DNA from: Dermanyssus gallinae
Taxonomy: Eukaryota; Arthropoda; Arachnida; Mesostigmata; Dermanyssidae
Assembly (NCBI GenBank): GCA_003439945.1
Contig: QVRM01000313.1
Span: forward strand, 361,501 to 425,500
DNA: 64,000 nucleotides
Direction: 5' to 3'
Shown here piece after piece: positions 13,733 to 25,548 of the stretch; the stretch's first letter is position 1, and every line of letters starts with the position of its first letter. The notes under the pieces were generated by a model. That model did not search any database. It was not told the origin of the DNA and saw only the letters and a list, made by a program, of their open reading frames with translations. The position numbers and the translations under genes are program-made.

Positions 13733-14819
13733 GTCTGATGAGGTGGGGTGGCACCGTGTTATCTCTGAAGTCGCGCACAACGCAGGCGGCTAAAATAGTG
13801 GTGGTGGGTTCATTAAGGCAAAGCACGGTAGCTTTAGAGGAGCAAATTTGACTGCTTTCGTTGCTACAGCTGCTGCCAAGTGTTTTTCTTAGTTGCCCAA
13901 TGTGTGTTTTGATAAACAGGTGTGCGATGGCTCATTTCTTATGCTTAGAGACATCTAGCCAAGCAATGATATATATATATATAATATATATATGATTGCT
14001 ATATATATATATATATATATAATAATAATATATATACATATGATTGCTATATATATATATATATCATTGCAATGACATTTGTTCTCTTAAACCTCTGTTA
14101 GGAGGGTCAGGTCCTATGGTCCGAGTGGGGCGCAGGTGACGCCGAAGAGGCCTTGTCATTGACATTGGCGGAATAAGCTCGATGTTTTTTTAATTTCGGT
14201 GGCAAGATCAATAGCGAACCAACTTTCTGAATCAGTTGTCGATTCAGTGGGTTCTAGGTTTCGAACGCTGGTGGCCGGACCTCATGAGGAAACTCAATTG
14301 AAGAATGTTTCCAAAGATTGCTTGTTTTCACCTAGCATGCCGTTCGACGTGATTGAGCCGCACCACCACCGACCATAGAGACTATATATACAATAATATA
14401 TGAGACATATATATATATATATATATAGCGCAAGCTTCCGCTGAGGAACTTCCAAGATCTAAAACGAGCCAAGAAGGTGATTTTTGTAAAGTGCAAAAGG
14501 TCGTTTTTTCCGCGACATTCAGGGTTAGAATTGTTTTCGGTCAGTCAACAGGCAACAATTTGTTATATATGTATATATATATATATATATTGTTATATAT
14601 GTATGCTACTTTTATTTACACATTGTCGTTTTGGAATGGCTTTCTTTCTGATTTATCAATTTCGCAATTGATTTACATTTACAAACCGTTACAAGCAGAC
14701 CTGGCAGCGGCATTCGCCCCCCACGTGGTCAAATCCGTTAGTAGAACGCACCAAATAGTGAAAGCCGTGCACAATGTACCTTGTCGATACAGTGACGACT
14801 AGTGCTTGCCAATTCACGA

Positions 14820-15260
14820 TATAAGTTCATGGTAACGTGCGCATTTGAATGAGTGTTCTTCACTATTGCCGACAATACATCAAATAGCTTTGAGATTTCG
14901 GTGTGCAACCACGTCGTCATCCGCAGACAGTATAAAAACTGCGTTTCTAAACTCAAGCCCCATAAGGCGGGCTAGATCAGTGATAAGTCGGGCGAACACA
15001 AGGCAGCTGAATGGCTTTTTCAGCAGAGTCCCCACGTTTGCCTCAGCTATATAGTCTTACCGCCCTACATGTCTCTTTCAAGGTAGTCTTCAGCGAAGAA
15101 GCTGGAGATGACTCTAAGAACAGAACCACCCACTTCAGCCTATCGAAACGAATCAACCACAGGGTGGCGGGGCTTTATCGAAGGCGTTTACACAATCGTT
15201 GAGGACTGCATTTAAGTGACTTCCGGGTTTTGCCAACACCCGCTCAACCTTAGACTGGAG
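14820..15260 (-). mobile_element. Decayed non-LTR retrotransposon (LINE) reverse transcriptase fragment
   Basis: Read on the minus strand, RT signature pieces appear in the expected order across different frames. NAFDKAPP (motif A, 15168-15188) comes first, then VLRVISSFFAEDYLERDM followed by GGKT. After that comes a leucine-rich stretch ending FARLITDLARLMG. The last is FILSADDDVV (motif C, the ADD at 14913-14924). Stop codons and frameshifts separate the pieces, so it is a dead copy. The pattern fits a Jockey/BovB/CR1-like element; the clade cannot be fixed by eye. Confidence 0.6.
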
Positions 15261-15544
15261 TACCTGAATCGCTTATTCATGTAGTCCACTCTGTCATCCA
15301 TTATCATTATGATTAATTGCGTTGCTGCAGTTCCGTGGTCTCAACAAGACACCGATTATACATCAATCAGAGTCTTGTTTGTGCATTGCCCCCCGCCCCT
15401 CATTCGTATGAGAGGCAATAATCTCATTGCTCTGTATAGTCTATCGTCTTCGAATTTCGAAACTTTCGAACTTATTTTGCGTCTGTCGACACTTTATATG
15501 TATATTGGCAATACGTATCGAATCTGAACCGTAAACCAAAATGT

Positions 15545-15740
15545 CGAGCCCGGTGGCGTGGTGACTTAAGTCTCCGCCTCGCAACCGGAGGAGACACATA
15601 GGTGTGCGGGTTCGAGCCCCACCGTTGCACATTTGCATTTATGGGGGTCCGTCTATGAAGCAATGTGAAAAACAGTTTCGTGGACGTTAAATCTTGGCTG
15701 AGGGTCAGCCCTAAAACTTTAAACCAAAATGTGTAGTGTC
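15545..15740 (+). mobile_element. tRNA-derived SINE, copy 1
   Basis: A tRNA-like head carries an A-box-like GTGGCGTGGTG at about 15552 and a perfect B box, GGTTCGAGCC, at 15609-15618. An unrelated body follows (gcacatttgcatttatg at 15627-15643, gtggacgttaaatcttggct from 15680). The same body recurs in diverged form near 60346-60430. A shared head and body at two unlinked sites is what a SINE family shows; a working tRNA gene is unlikely because no complete cloverleaf forms. Confidence 0.6.
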
Positions 15741-17404
15741 CCGGGGAACTATAGGCTATTTGTTGTCTGACGACTATACTACATCTCATTTTTGTTCTTA
15801 ATGTGAGCAGAAGGACGAATCATTGGAGAGGCCAATGGCGCTCATCCGTTATTTGTGATGGGCCTATCCAGTGTTCAAGTGATCCATCCACGCACACCTA
15901 CACATCTAGCTACAAACCAGCGCACGAAACCAACACATCGGAAAGTCCTCACTGCGGACTTTTCCGAAGCATAATCTATCTATCAAGCTCTGGGAACGTC
16001 TACACACTGGTCTGAGGAGAAATATTACTACTACCACGCACTGAATTGTGCGGCCAGCCCTGCCCGCTTGTTCTCCCCTGTCGTTTGAAATCCCTACAGG
16101 GGTCATTTTGCTCTCCCCTTAGCCACTGCCAGTACTGGTACCTCTCTTGTAGCAGAAGTTCTTCCGGAAGACAAGATGAGCAGTTGAAAGGAAAATGGCA
16201 GATCTCTCTTCGCGCTAGGCTTTTCGGAGACTGAACTGTGGGTGCGCAGGATGAGGTGGTTCTGGAGAACACCCACCTCCGAGAGAGACCAGAACGACGT
16301 GTCTACCTAACCCGGTAGACTTTATATTTGGCGAGCCAGTCACCCGCCCTCAAGCCGCTCAACTTTGCGAACGACGGTTCGTGCCGTCTGCGAAAAGGGA
16401 CTGCGGCGGCTCGGAGACGTGATCAAGAATATGTAGTCTTTTATGTAGCTGCACAACAAAAAGTCGCTCCGACACTGCGCCTGTTTTCCCTCGACTGTGC
16501 GACTCCCCACCACGCCTGCGTCTATGGTGTCTGTCTAACTAAAGTAGGAAATGCGTGTGGGGTGGGGAGGCCGTTCCTAACCTATACAGGCTCCCTCTTA
16601 GCCCGTAGGGGCCATCTCGTAGCCCACGGGGGCTCTTTTGGCCCACCGCGCCGAGCTCAGCCGGCACCCATATATCCAGCTTAGCAGCCATCCATCTATC
16701 TCATCGTCCCTCTGCTGTTCTCGTTTCGCATTTTACTAACCGTAGTCGTATTCGCGTACACAGAGCCCGTCCCTCTTCAGCTCGCTTAATGGAATGGCTG
16801 CTACGCTCGCCTGGTGGGGTGGCGGATCTGGTTGTGGGGCCACTGTTCACGGCGAACGTGTTCAGACGCTCTCTGGGCACCGGGAAAGTCATTCTTACGA
16901 GCTCGAGAGACTGTTTCTCGCTATCGAAGTGTTAAAACCAGCTCTACAAACGCGTGTTTTTTGGACTCTGACGTTCGTCGGGGCCTGTAGACGGTGCGAC
17001 TATGCGGCTCTCGTTGACTGGTTCCGTGACTTTGTTACCGGCTTAGCCGCGAGCACACCAGTAAATCGCCGCTCGGCAGTTAGTCTGAAGCATCAGCGAC
17101 ACCCACGAGCTGCGCTCTTGTATATATATATATATATATATATACATGACCGAATTACCTATTCAGTGGGACCCGGTCAAATAACTGACATATGATAATC
17201 TCTAACTGATCTAAAAGTTCCAACAAACAAAATGATAATTTTCACCAGACTGGCAAGAGAGAATGCAGATGTTCTGGCACCATTGTTAGAATATCTAAAC
17301 AAATTATGTGTACAAAATTGAATTTTCAACACAATATTTAGGTCATTTTAGTTACGCCGCCCCATAAAGGGGTAAGAATTGCCCTGATAAATTTAGGACT
17401 TTAA

Positions 17405-17870
17405 TCTGTTATGGCTGCATTTGGCAAAATTCTCGAACAAATATTAAATTCTCAACTAGTTGATTTCACTGAAGTTGCAATGATTGAAGTTAATTTTTTT
17501 ATTGGGGCGATAATAGAGGAGAAAAAACAAGTTTGCCTGGTCTTTTTTTTATTTGCAGAAAGCATTTGGGGCTACGACAGAATTAAATACTACTTATCTG
17601 GCAGGCAACAGCGTACAAAATATAAATAACGTTGGAGTGAACCTGTTCTTCTTAATCGCGGTGTGCCTCAGGGTTCCGTTCTGGGACCAGCATTGTTTAA
17701 TATGTATAAATAATATATTTTTTACATATAAATATGTAAATTTCTCGATGATTTTCTCTTTTTTTTTTAATCGTTGAACATGCGCAAATATGGCTCAATG
17801 ATTCAAATAAGCTCACAGAGGAATTACTAAGTTTTAATAAATTAGCCACCCGGAGAAGACGGTCCCACTA
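17405..17870 (+). mobile_element. Decayed LINE reverse transcriptase fragment
   Basis: One frame reads FGKILEQILNSQLVDF (17423-17470), then YYLSGRQQRT (17588-17617), a stop at 17627, and LNRGVPQGSVLGPALFNMY (17651-17707). These are classic RT finger and motif B signatures (SGRQQR.., GVPQGSVLGP.LF). Further on, WLNDSNKLTEE at about 17791-17823 fits the W...NKL segment after motif C. Stops and gaps show it is inactive. It lies in the same orientation as the host gene, inside its putative first intron. Confidence 0.72.
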
Positions 17871-18034
17871 GAAATATCTATATATTAATTATCAGTTAGT
17901 ATCTTAATTTATAGCTCTCTCTTTCACTTGAAAAAAATATACGGTACTTAACTGCGGTCCACCAATTTGCGTAGCCTACATAAATTGCTTTTCCTACTTC
18001 TTTCTTCCGTTTAGGTTCTTTCCCTCTCTCCTTC

Positions 18035-18036
<2 letters not shown>

Positions 18037-18079
<43 letters not shown>
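18037..18079. repeat. (TA)n microsatellite
   Basis: About 42 bp of TA followed by a GA repeat (18089-18100), in the putative first intron. Confidence 0.95.
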
Positions 18080-18082
<3 letters not shown>

Positions 18083-18591
18083 TATATAGAGAGAGAGAGA
18101 TGGAGATAGATGATATATATATAAAGAAAGAAAGCCGCTAGAGTATGGATGAAAAAAGCCGCACTTGGCCGTCTTTGTCGGCGTTTCTCGGTAAGGAACT
18201 AAAGGACGCGTCGCTGACCGACGTTAAAGAAGCGCCACCGACAAAGGCAAATATGGTAGCTCAAAGTGAGCTAGCTGAAGGACGTCGTCACACATCGATG
18301 TAAGTAAGGCACGCTGCACTTTACTCGTGTCCAGCCTCTGCTAAGACCTCTGCTGTTTAACGTAGGCCGGCGGCTGACCGAGTAAAGAGTGGAAGAATGG
18401 GGTGCGTACCTAACGTTACTACTACTGCTACTACTACGACTACAACTGGCGCCACTACATCTACTCTACTACGAGATTGAGCCTATACGAATGGCATGCG
18501 GCTCGAGATGAATGAGCTCAATTCGAATTGTTGTGACAGCAGGCCATTGTGCCGCAATGCATCTTTCCCCAATGCCTTTGATGGTGCACTG

Positions 18592-18629
<38 letters not shown>

Positions 18630-18960
18630 TTGCGTGTGTGTGTGTGTGTTGGCATACCATGTGGATGGAATGTGGGTCTAAGGCTTAACGCACAATTTAG
18701 GGCCGAACTATAGACAGCGCACGTTTGGGCGCACATTAATTGCTGTATGGCTTATGGTTATCATCTCGCATGGCCGCCGAGGAACGGCAACCCATTCCAG
18801 CCTACTCGGCTCGTCGGCGACTCCACTGCAAGCTTCAGAAGGCTGGCTTTTTGGTCAAAATTGTCTCGCTCTATTAGAGACCGTAGACGTTTATGCTTTC
18901 TGGGCTGCTAGCCTCGTTAGAAGCGAGACGGGCTCTTTGCTGCGGCAGTTGTCGTCTTCG

Positions 18961-18962
<2 letters not shown>

Positions 18963-19034
<72 letters not shown>
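18963..19034. repeat. (ATT)n microsatellite
   Basis: About 24 ATT units in a row. They translate as poly-Leu or poly-Asn and explain the false frames at this place. Confidence 0.95.
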
Positions 19035-19511
19035 GTTTTTATTATTATTAAATGTACATGCACGATAAGGCAAATCATATTGTTTCTCGTTTACTTATAG
19101 TGTGCCTGTAGACTGGCTTACACAGCATGGCTGACGCGGCCAGAAGCTATCCGCCTCTTCAGAACAAGAAATCAAGCATCGAGAGTTGACACTCTACCGC
19201 CGCCAGAACGTCTGAAACAAAAATAGCCAAGCCGAGCTGGTAGGTGAGCATGCACTGACTGGAACGTGCGCTACCGACTCGTAACGCAGTCGACTTGTGG
19301 TCACTGGTGACCAACAACTTGAATTTAAAGATTCGTAGCAGTAAACTAAATGTGCAACAAGCAGGATATCCCCGGTTGTCGCTCGTCTGTCTGTCTGTCA
19401 CGCAACACTTCGCTGGACGCAGCTTGGGACCGCGGTACCTGCGGGAAAAGAGCCCCGGACCAGAGGAAAAACTAGACGAGCGGTCGAAATTCACCGTGTG
19501 CATCTTTGCCA

Positions 19512-19720
19512 ATTGTAATAGCGGCTAGCCGGTGGTGGAATGGTGTTGAGGGGATGGCTTTCGACAACGAATTGCGGGTTTGATCCCAATAATAATAATA
19601 ATAGATTTTGAGGTACCTGCTGCCTTGGGCTGTAGGGCGCACGCGGATTCGATTGTAGGCGCCATAGGATGAGCTAGTGAACAATGAAAATCTAGAAGAC
19701 CTTAGTTGAACAATAAATAT
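19512..19720 (+). mobile_element. tRNA-like SINE candidate with AAT tail
   Basis: An A-box-like stretch (gccggtggtggaatgg, about 19530) and a B-box-like gggtttgatccc (about 19577) have the right spacing and are followed by an (AAT)n run at 19589-19603. A second B-box-like ggattcgattg is at about 19643. Only one copy is seen in the window, so the call rests on the promoter boxes and the tail. Confidence 0.35.
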
Positions 19721-20059
19721 AATACATGGTAGCATTAGTAGTAATAATAATAATATTGGCAATGCATTCGTGATATGGTAATGCTATTTATTCTACTACG
19801 CTGGAACCAACTGCGAGCAAACGGTGGAGTGTAGTCCACCTTGTCGATTGGGGCTCAGCTGTTTAAATCGTCGCCAGGTGTCTGAGTGGGTGTGCGCAGC
19901 AGAATCTCTCGGTTTCGTTTTGTGGGGTGCATATTTCTCCCAGGTTATTGGCGGTACGGGAGAGGGGAAATAATACGCAAAATAGGAAACTTAAGGTGCA
20001 GCGGGGCAAGTCAACTGGCAGTCTCTTATAAGCATCAACATCATCACCACCTCATGCTT

Positions 20060-20060
20060 G

Positions 20061-20115
<55 letters not shown>

Positions 20116-20118
20116 ATT

Positions 20119-20151
<33 letters not shown>

Positions 20152-20210
20152 AATTTATATATATATATATATATACAAGACGTACACGCATATATATATA
20201 TAATTTTTTT
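20060..20210. repeat. TA-rich palindromic block
   Basis: Several (TA)n runs with tataaatttata steps are flanked by inverted arms, cttgtatata (about 20058) and tatatacaag (about 20170). It lies about 170 bases upstream of the first Ig exon. Confidence 0.85.
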
Positions 20211-20381
20211 TAATATGTGTGGATGACATATCGTGTCGATGTCGACGGGATAGACACGTGAAGATGGCCGTCAACCCAGACTCAATGATATTTTATTAAG
20301 TGGGCTAATTACGACTATATGATGGCACAAGCTAACAAACAGGTTGTTTATGTTGGATGTGTGCGCGCCTTCTTGTTGCAG

Positions 20382-20565
20382 AAAATGGTGGTCTCGGTAG
20401 CAGCATTCCCGGCAGCAGCATCAGCAGCAGCAGTGTTCCACCGTTGTCGTTCGTCGAATTGGGCTTCAGCGAGGAACCATCCGATTCGGCAGTTGCCGAA
20501 AATGCTCCAGTCGTTCTGCATTGTGCGGCTTTTTCTACTCCGCACGTCGGCAATCCGCAAATTCG
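20382..20565 (+). CDS. fra: Ig1 domain, first half
   Basis: The acceptor is ttcttgttgcag, ending at 20381, and the donor is GTTCGT at 20566. The exon starts in phase 1 and ends after two bases of an Arg codon. It encodes a short Gly/Ser-rich N-terminal spacer, then the start of Ig1: [20 protein letters not shown], followed by a stretch with the B-strand cysteine (VVLHCAA) and ending NPQIR. Family receptors have an intron just before the conserved Ig1 tryptophan, and that holds here: the next exon opens with RWHKDG. This is the first exon of the mature ectodomain. Confidence 0.88.
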
Positions 20566-21843
20566 GTTCGTATCACAAACATAGCAGAACAGCACGACAA
20601 ATAACACTTGATGTCAAAAAGGTCACTCATTCTCTCACCCTCCGTTTGTCCAATTAATTAGTTAGCTAAGGAGCTAACTAGCTAACTGATTAACTAACTA
20701 ACTAACTTACCAGCCACGCACCGTTCCTCAGCGTGACGAAATTGATCGTTCTTGCAGTCACAGATTGGTGTGCGATTCGGTTCGACATTCGGTAATGAAA
20801 CAGGGATTGTTGTTAAAGCCGACGAAAGTCATCACGTTATCGAATCTATAAAAAACCTGTGTAACAAGAGAAATAGCAAGAAACAAATGCAATAGAGACA
20901 TATAATGAGAACGACATAATAGATAAGAGAGATAAGGGTAATTATTATAATAATATGAGACAAATAATAGACGGCGTACATGTGAAAAAGAAAAAGTAAA
21001 TGATGCAACGTTTGGAAGAACGGAGAAATTGAGATTGTTTACTTCCAAGCAGCTCCGTATTCCCCCTCTTCTCTCTCTCGCTCTATATATATATATATTA
21101 ATTGGTTAAGTCGACTACTGGTGGTCGCTTGTGTTTCCGGTGCCATGAGTCGTAGGGCCAAAACTGATACGACATAATTAGGCACGTCGCTGCTTTAATG
21201 CAGTAGTTGTTCGATTGTAACTAGTTCAACTGTTTAGTTGTAGTCACATTATATAATTTGCTGTTAGCAAAAAGCATTTCCAGCTTCAGGCAAGAGTGTC
21301 TATAGACAGGCTTCCTGGGGTGACTACGATAAACGATTTGAACAGGATCTGCGTTCCCTGATACTGAACGTTCGTAAAAACAATTCAGCATCTTTTTGTT
21401 TTGTTTAGAGCGCGCTGTTCTCTTTTTCGTTCTCTGAGAGGCCGTGTTACATTTATTTTGACTATAGTACGAGATGGGTGAGAAGCGAATTATTATGCAT
21501 AAGCTAATCACTAATATCGCCTTAATTGTCGACTCAATGAATTGATGAAACAGCGAAATTTGGGATCTCTTTGCAGGTCACAACACGTCCCATCACGTGG
21601 CAGTATAACATTCAAAATAGAAGTTAACTGATGAGGAATTCCATTATCGCCATTATATAGGGTTATTTGACAGATAAGTGTAGCGAAATGACGACAAGCT
21701 CGGCAGTGACAGATACGGCCGGTTTGGCCGATACTGCCGCGATACAAGGAGGAACAAGCCAAAGATCCGTCATAGACCACCTCATCGAGCTTTGCAGATT
21801 CTAGAGGGAGTCCGAAGTGTGATGGCTGAAGACTGTGAAGCGT

Positions 21844-21905
<62 letters not shown>

Positions 21906-24900
21906 ACGAACTATGAGTGCGACTGTGTTATCCACGGCCGTGGCTTGATGCGACCCTGCCAGTGAGTAGGCAGTGCACCGTGTATCGTAGTGGCGCCGAG
22001 CAGGGCTTCTGTTGGTGCTGGTTTACTGCTGCTGCTGAGACGGAGCCTCTGAGTAGGCTCTACCAGTTCTAACAGATGAGGTAGTAGTGGAAGTTGTCCT
22101 TGTGTAGTATTGGTTAGTTAGCCGCCAGTTCTTCGTTGATGGTTGTTGTTGTTGTTGTTGTTGTCGTTGACTAGTTGACTGTCACACGGCTAGCCACAAC
22201 GTATAACACGTACTGTACATATATAATCTGCAGTAGGGTGGCGTTCGCAAGAGATGACGTTCGTGCCGGTCGTCGGCCCGGTAGATGGATATGCTCCTTT
22301 TGGTTGATCGCCTGTCTCGTGCGGCATTTCGTATGCAACTGGGTCGAAGCAACTGTCACCGTCGTCGACTGGACATCACGACGCTGATGACGATGGTAGT
22401 GCTGATGATATTCATGGTAGGGATGGTGCTGATCATGCTTACGGTCATGGTCTTGATGAACTGGCGCCAGTGGGTTGCCAAGGGGGGTCAATGGGGTGCG
22501 ATGTTTACCGCGTGGTTACCCAATGAACGACAAAACGAAGGACCAACGACAGGCGGATTCGTTTACGCACGGATCACCGACTGTTGACGGACAGTATGCT
22601 GCGTGGCGGGTGGGGGGGGGGTTGGGCTGGAGGGTTGATAAGATTTTGGGAGTGGCCGCCCCTGCTTACCCTTCGGTTCCTCGGTTGGCGGGGGCAAGGG
22701 TAGTAGCAGTAGTCGCAGCAGCTCGGGTCGAGTAGGCTTGGGTCAGCTTGGGTGGCTTCTGCATGGGGATGGATTTAGGGGTGGCGAGCGACACACACGT
22801 TGTATATGGTCATAAGCGTTCGTCTGTTTGTGTCGTCTGCATGCTCTTTTGCTGTCGTCGTTGTCGTTCGCAATGACCATACATGGCGGAGAGCAGACGT
22901 GGTGATGCTCGTTAATTTTCTCGCTAAGCCTAACACCGTCGAGAGACGTGCTGGAATGGAGAGGGGGGCGGCGGGTGCAAGGCTACGGGCCATCTGGGGG
23001 GAACGGGTTAGGTATCGGACAACTCCGTACGGCGACGACGCTGGTGGTGGTGGTGGTGGTGATCGTGATGATGTTGGTAATGACGGCAAAGAAGAAGAAG
23101 AAGAACCACACGTAGAAAAAGAAGGACAACAATGCTCGTTCATTGCATGAGAGAACTTGCAATTGGCTGGCGTCTGTACAGCACAGCATACTTGCTTACA
23201 CGCACCGACACGATTAACGCCTTTGCTCGAGCAGCTAGCAGCCAGCCTGCCACTCGGCTAGCTTGATGCACACGTATACCTTCCTACATAGGCATGTACG
23301 ACACATAAACGCTCACATAGAGAGTTAAGCAGACATGGGTGCCTGTGTAGCAGTCTGTGGCTGAAGGCATACCTTACACGTCAACGATCGTCGTAGCCGA
23401 GGCACTAAATCTAATGCATGCAGTAAGGGAAGAGAGCGTGTAAAAAGTGCAGTGTTTGTACACGCTGTTTGTATATGTATGTATATATATATTTTTTTTT
23501 CCTTAGCCAGCGCTCTGACCTATATATATATATATATATATATATAGTGTATATATAGGTCGTTTTCCCAACAAGAAAAGTTAAGATTTTAATAGCGATA
23601 ATTCCTAATTGCTTCTAAATGGATTGTTTCAGATAATTCTGTCTACTGTCTATTTGGCCTGAACGAATAATCGTAGCTACGCATCTTGCTGGCAAGCTGG
23701 AGCGTAGCTCGTTACTAAAATTACGCACTTACCACACATCGGTTTACATGTACGCAGCTTTTTGAGATGTTCCCGGACCAGGCCATGTTCATTAAAATGA
23801 TCGTTTAACTGCCTTTATTTTGACCAAAACGGCGCGTCCGACAAAGTAGATCACTTTATTCCCCTCCTCAAAGTCAAAGGGTTAGCTATCTGCATCTGTA
23901 CAATGGATACAATGCAATGCGAGTGAGAGCAGTCCTGAGCGACCGTCACTGTCATCCTGCATTTTCTGCAGAATGTCGGCCATATCTTGCATTATCTAGT
24001 GTGTCTCAGGGGGATGCTTATCCTCTCTTCTGTGTACGGCGTTTTCGTTTTAGACACAAAGAAGTACCTGCCGCCTGACGTCAAGTGTCTTGGAAATAAC
24101 GACGTCTTGTTTAGGGCTGCTCATTGCGACGTCTTGTTGATGGCTGCTCATTGCATCATCGGCAGCCACGTGAACGAATACTACGTATTTTATTTTCCCA
24201 TTCATTATGATGTTGATAACGATGTTGATGATGATGATGATGATGGAGACGATGGTTATGTAGACGAGGATGATGTTGGCGGTTATGATGAGGATGAGAG
24301 TGAGGCTGACTTCAGTGTGACAGCAGTCAATCTGTCTTAGTGACAATTTAGCCTGGGGCCCCGCGCGTGGGCCCTGTCAACCCCAGATTGCAATCAGCCT
24401 TTCCCCCCCCCCCTGCCGCCGGCGCTGTTGATCCTACCGAAAGTTAGTGCGGTCGTAGTCCGAAACTCGCTGTCCGGATTTAACTCGATGGGATTTCTTT
24501 CGTTTCTTGTCTCGGCCTGCTTGCGCGCAAGGGTGATACAGATGGCAGGCCTGTCGTTTCCGTTCTCATTGCAGCACCGCCTATCTGCTTCCTTCTCTTT
24601 CTCTCTTCATTCTTCTTCTTTCCCCTTGATTTCTCTTGCCTACCGGCCGCTCTCGCTGTCCGTGTTTTTCTGTCTGGGTGTCGTCTCTCAATTCAGTGAG
24701 TGAGCTCCGGTTTGCGGTGCGGTCTATGCATATTCATCATATGCATGCACTCATACAGAGACATACAGAAAGCCTACACCCGAGACAAGACCCGAGACAA
24801 CTATACGGACCTGCATGCCTGCGCACCTTTCACTCACGCTGCAGCGAAACCACTTGCAGGGAGGGGACCCACAACGGTGGCGTGCTGCATGCGAGAAGCT

Positions 24901-25512
24901 GCCTTTTGTGAGGACTGCAATGGCGGGGCAAGCATTAGTCTGCATATCAACCACCCCGCAGTCGCCGCCGCCGCTCCCTTTCTACTCATAATATACAGCG
25001 ACTACAACTTATTACTACTGCCCGCACACAGCCCGTTGGTAGCTTAGAGATAACCTGGGATGGGCCAGGCCGGGCGAGTCCGTCCGCTTAGTTTGTGTGC
25101 AACGAGGGCTTGCTCGCATGAGTTCATCGTTTGTTCTGGAAATGTGGATTTCTGTCCGGCAAAATTTGCCCGCTGCGAAAACGCTACGACGAAATTGCCA
25201 ACGTGACGAGGTAGCAGTCATCGGCGCATCTCTGAAGAAACATTCCGGCAACACATCTCACAATGCTATTAGCTATCTAATTATACTAAGCGTACGTTTA
25301 TTTAAACATACTGAATTATATAGAAAGGAAACAAATCGTCGGATAGGTAGTCGGATCCATCGAAGATACCACCCGTGAGCCTTCATTTTATTGAATGCGC
25401 ACATTTTCCGCTAGTATTATGTCATTTAAACGAGTGTCAATTACGTTGTCAGTATAAATAGCTATCAGCCTGCTAATATATCGAGTTACAAATGTGGGTT
25501 TTAATTTCGTAG

Positions 25513-25548
<36 letters not shown>

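Larger units (their letters stand above)
13733..20381 (+). other. Large first intron (if exon 1 is correct)
   Basis: This 6.6-kb stretch holds transposon remnants and microsatellites, not host coding sequence. From left to right: palindromic TA-rich DNA at 13967-14065, a partial copy (14108-14152) of upstream sequence, a minus-strand LINE fragment, a tRNA-derived SINE, a plus-strand LINE fragment, (TA)n tracts, a long (ATT)n at 18963-19034, a second tRNA-like SINE at 19512 and a 150-bp TA-rich palindrome at 20060-20210. Confidence 0.6.

Noticed and set aside
15545..15625. A genuine tRNA gene
   Set aside because: Promoter boxes are present, but the acceptor and T arms do not pair and a SINE body follows that recurs near 60346.
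22775..23150. Open frames on both strands at 22775-23150
   Set aside because: Low-complexity Gly/Asp or Ser/Pro content from GGT/GAC repeats inside an intron.
23987..24340. 117-codon frame with an Asp-rich end
   Set aside because: The Asp run is a GAT/GAC microsatellite, and the rest has no recognisable domain. It lies inside the Ig1 intron.
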